A stretch of DNA of 16,712 bases. Source: CAYTQK01 sp964439745 (GTDB lineage Bacteria; Desulfobacterota; Desulfobacteria; Desulfobacterales; Desulfosudaceae). The notes beneath the pieces are model-generated. The model did not search any database and was not told the origin of the DNA. It was given only the letters and a program-made list of their open reading frames with translations. Of the stretch, positions 13,496 to 16,712 are shown in pieces. The stretch lies in assembly GCA_964439745.1 (NCBI GenBank), contig CAYTQK010000042.1:1-16712 (forward strand), written 5' to 3'. Made by a program: the position numbers and the translations under genes. Position 1 is the first letter of the stretch, and every line of letters starts with the position of its first letter.

Positions 13496-13720
13496 ATGGA
13501 TCATTGTCCGCATAAAAACCTGGTGCGCGTGCCGGCGCCGGAACCCCGTCTGCGCTGCCGCCATTGTCACCTGACCCTTAAGCCCGAAGAACTGGAAGAC
13601 GGGTATTGCCCGGAATGTTACGCTGAGACGGGCCAAAAACGAGATGACTTTGAGCGGCTGGCGGCGGAAGAGGGTGAGGCGTATTATCGCTGCGAGGAGT
13701 GCGGCGCCGTTATTCAATAA
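13496..13720 (+). CDS. Small zinc-ribbon protein, hypothetical
   Basis: A 74-residue protein with paired cysteine knuckles: CRHCH (about 21-25), CPECY (about 42-46) and CEEC near the C-terminus, plus an N-terminal Cys/His pair (DHCPH). The spacing is that of small zinc-ribbon or rubredoxin-like proteins that bind one or two zinc ions. The coding frame is supported by the regular cysteine pattern, but the ribosome site (CAGGT, about 12 bases upstream) is weak. It ends 22 bases before the end of the convergent response regulator. Role unknown. Confidence 0.65.
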   Translation: MDHCPHKNLVRVPAPEPRLRCRHCHLTLKPEELEDGYCPECYAETGQKRDDFERLAAEEGEAYYRCEECGAVIQ

Positions 13721-13742
13721 AATCGGGATTGCAGCGGCCGGC

Positions 13743-15098
13743 TCACTCCTGGTCGTACTGCCTCAGCTTGTTCAGGAGCGTTTTGCGGGTGATGCCCAGG
13801 CGGCGGGCGGCCTCGCTGCGGTTGCCCGCGGCGGCTTCCAGGGTCTGGATAATGGTCTCCTTTTCCACTTCCGCCAGGGAGCGGTAGCCGGCCTCGGCCT
13901 CCGCTGCAACTTCGTCCTGAACTTTCTGGACCAGCAGGGGAAAATCGGCGGCCGACAGGTAATCGGAGCGGGCCAGTACCACCGCCCGCTCGATGGTATT
14001 GATCAGCTCCCGCACGTTGCCCGGCCAGGGGTACTTCAGCAGGGCGTCCATGGCATCGGGGGTCAGGCCGAGGATCTGCTTGTTGTTTTTCCGGGCCATC
14101 ACTTCCAAAAAATGGTGGGCCAGAACGGGGATGTCCTCCACCCGGTCCCGCAGGGGCGGGACGTGCAGATGAACGACATTGATGCGGAAGAAGAGGTCCT
14201 CCCGGAACTGGCCGCCGTCCAGCAGCTGCTCCACGCTTTTGTTCGTGGACGCAATAACGCGGACATCCACCTGGACGGTCTTTTCGCTGCCCACCGGAGA
14301 TACCTCTTTTTCCTGTAGTACCCGCAGCAGCTTGGACTGCATGTTCAGGGGCATTTCGCCGATTTCATCCAGGAGAATGCTGCCGTTATGGGCCTGGACG
14401 AACTTGCCCTTCTTGGTTTTTTCCGCGCCGGTAAAGGCGCCTTTGGCATGACCGAACAGCTCTGATTCCAGCAGGGTTTCCGTGATGGCGGCACAGTTGA
14501 TCTTGATGAAAGGGAAATCCTTGCGGGGGCTGTTGTAATGCAGGGCGCCGGCCACCAGCTCCTTGCCGGTACCGGACTCCCCGGTGATGAGCACGTTGGC
14601 CTCAGAGGGCGCGGCCTGTTCCACCACTTCCAGCAGCCGGACCATGGCCGGGCTGGTGCCGACGATGTTTTCCCGCTGGAATTGCTGTCCCAGCCGTTCC
14701 CGGAGATGCTGGTTTTCCTGCTGCAGGAACATGCGTTCCATGATCCGTTCAATGGTGAGCTTGAGCTTTTCAAAATCCAGCGGCTTGGTCAGGTAGTCGT
14801 AGGCCCCTTTTTTAAGGGTGTCAACGGCTGTTTCCACCGAGGAGTAGGCGGTCATCATGATGACCGGGATGGCGGGATTATACGCCTGCACCCGCTCCAG
14901 CGCCTCGACGCCGGACATGTGCACCATTTTTACGTCCATCAGGATGATGGCCACGCTGCGTTCCTTGATGGTGGCCAGGGCGGTGGTGCCGTCATCCGCT
15001 TCGATGATGCTGTATCCCCATCCCTCCAGCAGGGTCTTCAGCATGGCACGGTGCCCGGGATTGTCATCCACGACCAGTATGGTGTTGGCGTCGTTCAT
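13743..15098 (-). CDS. Sigma54-dependent response regulator (AtoC/ZraR-like)
   Basis: A 451-residue NtrC-family regulator with all three domains. The receiver domain (about 1-120) has the acidic pair Asp11-Asp12, the phosphorylation site Asp55 in ILMDVKM and the conserved Lys105 in LTKPLD. The AAA+ domain (about 145-380) has Walker A GESGTGKE (173-180), the sigma54-contacting GAFTGA loop (220-225) and Walker B ILLDEIGEMP (241-250). A Fis-type helix-turn-helix lies at the end (GNRSEAARRLGITRKTLLNKL). Phosphorylation by the partner kinase would let it open sigma54 promoters. It starts with an ATGA overlap with the kinase gene and is convergent with the zinc-ribbon gene. Target genes cannot be told from this window. 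Confidence 0.95.
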   Translation of the reverse strand: MNDANTILVVDDNPGHRAMLKTLLEGWGYSIIEADDGTTALATIKERSVAIILMDVKMVHMSGVEALERVQAYNPAIPVIMMTAYSSVETAVDTLKKGAYDYLTKPLDFEKLKLTIERIMERMFLQQENQHLRERLGQQFQRENIVGTSPAMVRLLEVVEQAAPSEANVLITGESGTGKELVAGALHYNSPRKDFPFIKINCAAITETLLESELFGHAKGAFTGAEKTKKGKFVQAHNGSILLDEIGEMPLNMQSKLLRVLQEKEVSPVGSEKTVQVDVRVIASTNKSVEQLLDGGQFREDLFFRINVVHLHVPPLRDRVEDIPVLAHHFLEVMARKNNKQILGLTPDAMDALLKYPWPGNVRELINTIERAVVLARSDYLSAADFPLLVQKVQDEVAAEAEAGYRSLAEVEKETIIQTLEAAAGNRSEAARRLGITRKTLLNKLRQYDQE

Positions 15099-16712
15099 TC
15101 GTGTCTGGTTCCGTTTCCGTCGGGGATCCGGATATGAAAAATTGTACCCTGGCCGAGCACGCTTTCCACGCTGATATCTCCGCGCAGGGTTTCCACCAGC
15201 TTATAGACGATGGCCAGTCCCAGGCCGGTGCCGTCGCTGCGGGTGGTAAAATAGGGGTCGAAAATACGGTCCAGGTCAATGGCCACAATTCCCCGGCCGG
15301 TATCGGCCACGTCGATCAGAATATCGCTGTTGTTCTCCGCATCCGCAATGGTGATGGTCAGGCTGCCGCCCTCGTCCATGGCTTCAATGGCATTCAGATA
15401 GAGATTCAATAAAATCTGGGTCATCCGATCTCGATCAGTTTCAACCACTGTGCGGGAGGTTTGCAGAACGGTCTGGTATTGAATCTGCTTTTTCCGCAAA
15501 TCATTTTCAACCAATCGCAGGGAATGGTCAAGCATTTCCTGCAACGATACCGGGGTCAGGGTGACCGCGATGGGGTGGGCGAATTCCAGCAGCTGGGCCA
15601 CGGCCTGGTTGAGCCGCTCCACCTCGCTGATGAGGGTGTCGGCGGTGGCGCTTTCGCCGAGTTTCTCCTTGAAATAGGTGGCCAGCCCCTTGATGGAACT
15701 CAAGGGATTGCGGATTTCGTGGGCCACGCCTTCGGCCAGTTTGCCGATGGCTGCCAGGCGTTTGCTCCGGGTCACCTCTTTTTCCAGGTTGCGGATGCTG
15801 GTCAGGTTTTTAAAGAGCAGCAGGTAGCCGGCAATGGTTCCCCTTTCCTCCTGAATAGGAGAAACGCTCAGATCCAGCACCATGGATTTCCCCTCCGGAC
15901 CGGACAGTTGGATTTCGGAAGATACGCTCTGCTGGGTGGACATGGCCTCTTCGGTGGCGGTGCGAAAATCAGGGGGGAAATCCGCCATGGTGAGGTGATC
16001 AGTATTCCCGGAAAAATTTTTCAGGATTTCCCCGCCTTTCTTATTGTGCCAGGCCACGGTCCGGTCCGGCGCCACCGTGATCAAGCCGGCCGGCATATTG
16101 GCCACGACTTCGTCGGCAAAGGCCTTGACCCGGGCGAAAGATGTCCGGGCCGAACGGTAGGCCAGCAAGGCAAACAAGGCAATAATCGCGGTGGCGCCGA
16201 TCAGGAAAAGCGTGACACCGGTTACCACGATATGGCGGAAATATTTTTTCCTGGCTGCCTCGGCGCTGCCCATGTCGAGCCCGGCAAAAATGTAATGTTT
16301 GTCCGGGGCGGTGCGGCCGTTGCTGTAGAACAGGCGGCGGCACCAGTCGGAAGGCGGTTTTTCAAAATAGTCAGCCGGCGGCAAATTTGATACATTCCGG
16401 TAAGCCGCCGGTTTCTGGCCGGGCCGGGCCGGGGTGAACTGCTTGTAAACCTCGAATATTTTTTCCCCGTCATGCAGCTGTATCCGGTGGTGTCCGACAT
16501 CTGTCGGCGAATCCCGGTGCGGCAGATCCCCCATGCGGCGGTTGGTATGATGGGTGAAATCGGGATTGCTGTGGGCCAGGATTTTCCCCTTCTGATTCGT
16601 GATCATCAGGTATTCGACTGCGGGCTGACGGGCGATTTCCGTCAACAGCCACTGCACTTTGCGGGCGTCCCAGCGCATGATGGTCACACCGGTGCGGGTG
16701 CCGGCTTCAAAG
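15095..16712 (-). CDS. Membrane sensor histidine kinase, 5' partial
   Basis: The frame is open to the window end, so the N-terminus is missing; residue numbers here count from the GTG at 16687. An extracytoplasmic sensing domain precedes a transmembrane helix (about 153-177). A PAS-like domain (about 195-300) follows, then the HisKA dimerisation helix with phosphorylatable His323 in VAHEIRNPLSS, and an ATPase domain with the N box NLYLNAIEAMDEGG, G1 DTGRGI and G2 GTGLGLAIV. Only the second transmembrane segment is visible; the first should be upstream. The architecture is that of ZraS/AtoS-like kinases. The sensing region contains YLMITNQKGKILAHSNPDF, a Cache-like motif; the ligand is unknown. 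It overlaps its response regulator by four bases. Confidence 0.92.
   Translation of the reverse strand, partial: FEAGTRTGVTIMRWDARKVQWLLTEIARQPAVEYLMITNQKGKILAHSNPDFTHHTNRRMGDLPHRDSPTDVGHHRIQLHDGEKIFEVYKQFTPARPGQKPAAYRNVSNLPPADYFEKPPSDWCRRLFYSNGRTAPDKHYIFAGLDMGSAEAARKKYFRHIVVTGVTLFLIGATAIIALFALLAYRSARTSFARVKAFADEVVANMPAGLITVAPDRTVAWHNKKGGEILKNFSGNTDHLTMADFPPDFRTATEEAMSTQQSVSSEIQLSGPEGKSMVLDLSVSPIQEERGTIAGYLLLFKNLTSIRNLEKEVTRSKRLAAIGKLAEGVAHEIRNPLSSIKGLATYFKEKLGESATADTLISEVERLNQAVAQLLEFAHPIAVTLTPVSLQEMLDHSLRLVENDLRKKQIQYQTVLQTSRTVVETDRDRMTQILLNLYLNAIEAMDEGGSLTITIADAENNSDILIDVADTGRGIVAIDLDRIFDPYFTTRSDGTGLGLAIVYKLVETLRGDISVESVLGQGTIFHIRIPDGNGTRHE

Noticed and set aside
13467..13497. TTGTAC and TATCAT as a promoter for the zinc-ribbon gene
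   Set aside because: The spacer is 19 bases and the -10 box overlaps the start codon, so it would not give a transcript containing the ATG.
13644..14318. 224-codon + strand frame opposite the response regulator
   Set aside because: It runs through the end of the zinc-ribbon gene and antisense to the AAA+ regulator; composition is that of an antisense shadow.

Overview
The window looks like a chromosomal segment of an anaerobic, GC-rich deltaproteobacterium (Desulfobacterota), most likely a sulfate reducer of the Desulfobacterales type. This is inferred from three things: a corrinoid/tetrahydrofolate methyl-transfer operon typical of C1-metabolising anaerobes, the AtoC/ZraR-style two-component pair, and the mix of gene families. 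No rRNA, tRNA, CRISPR, insertion sequence or phage gene was seen, and both window ends cut through genes.

Region 1 (1-4570, + strand) begins inside an ASKHA/RACo-like reductive activator of corrinoid proteins. It overlaps a DUF1638 gene, followed by a methyltetrahydrofolate:corrinoid methyltransferase. Together these form the core of a methyl-transfer module; the substrate methyltransferase (MttB type) and corrinoid protein would be expected just upstream. A PfkB-family (adenosine-kinase-like) gene and a membrane-anchored TPR protein follow with short gaps.

Region 2 (4592-8599, - strand) is a tight chain read from right to left: M20-type peptidase, glucosyl-3-phosphoglycerate synthase (GT81), MoaA and an HD-domain protein. 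The first three genes overlap or nearly abut, so they are probably translationally coupled although their functions look unrelated.

Region 3 (8691-11598, + strand) starts divergently from the peptidase. It holds a histidine phosphatase, a DUF362 protein, a small four-helix membrane protein and a crotonase-fold (enoyl-CoA hydratase/isomerase) protein. The histidine phosphatase lies close to the glucosyl-3-phosphoglycerate synthase and might supply the dephosphorylation step for glucosylglycerate, but that is a hypothesis.

Region 4 (11599-12237) is the only long stretch without a gene, about 640 bases. Its left part is AT-rich. Its right part is packed with hairpins (11857-11914, 11949-11980, 12020-12060, 12159-12199), a T8 run, a sigma70-like promoter and a 12-base perfect palindrome next to the start of the following gene. 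It may hold a small RNA or a layered leader/terminator region.

Region 5 (12238-13720, + strand) contains a metallo-beta-lactamase-fold hydrolase of the AHL-lactonase-like group that appears to lack the bridging aspartate, a DUF2007 membrane protein and a small zinc-ribbon protein. Region 6 (13743-16712, - strand) is a two-component system: a membrane sensor kinase, cut by the window end, overlapping by ATGA a sigma54-dependent response regulator.

The most interesting leads are the uncharacterised DUF1638 protein in the corrinoid operon, the structured 11.6-12.2 kb intergenic region, and the altered catalytic residues in the ASKHA, crotonase and metallo-hydrolase proteins.
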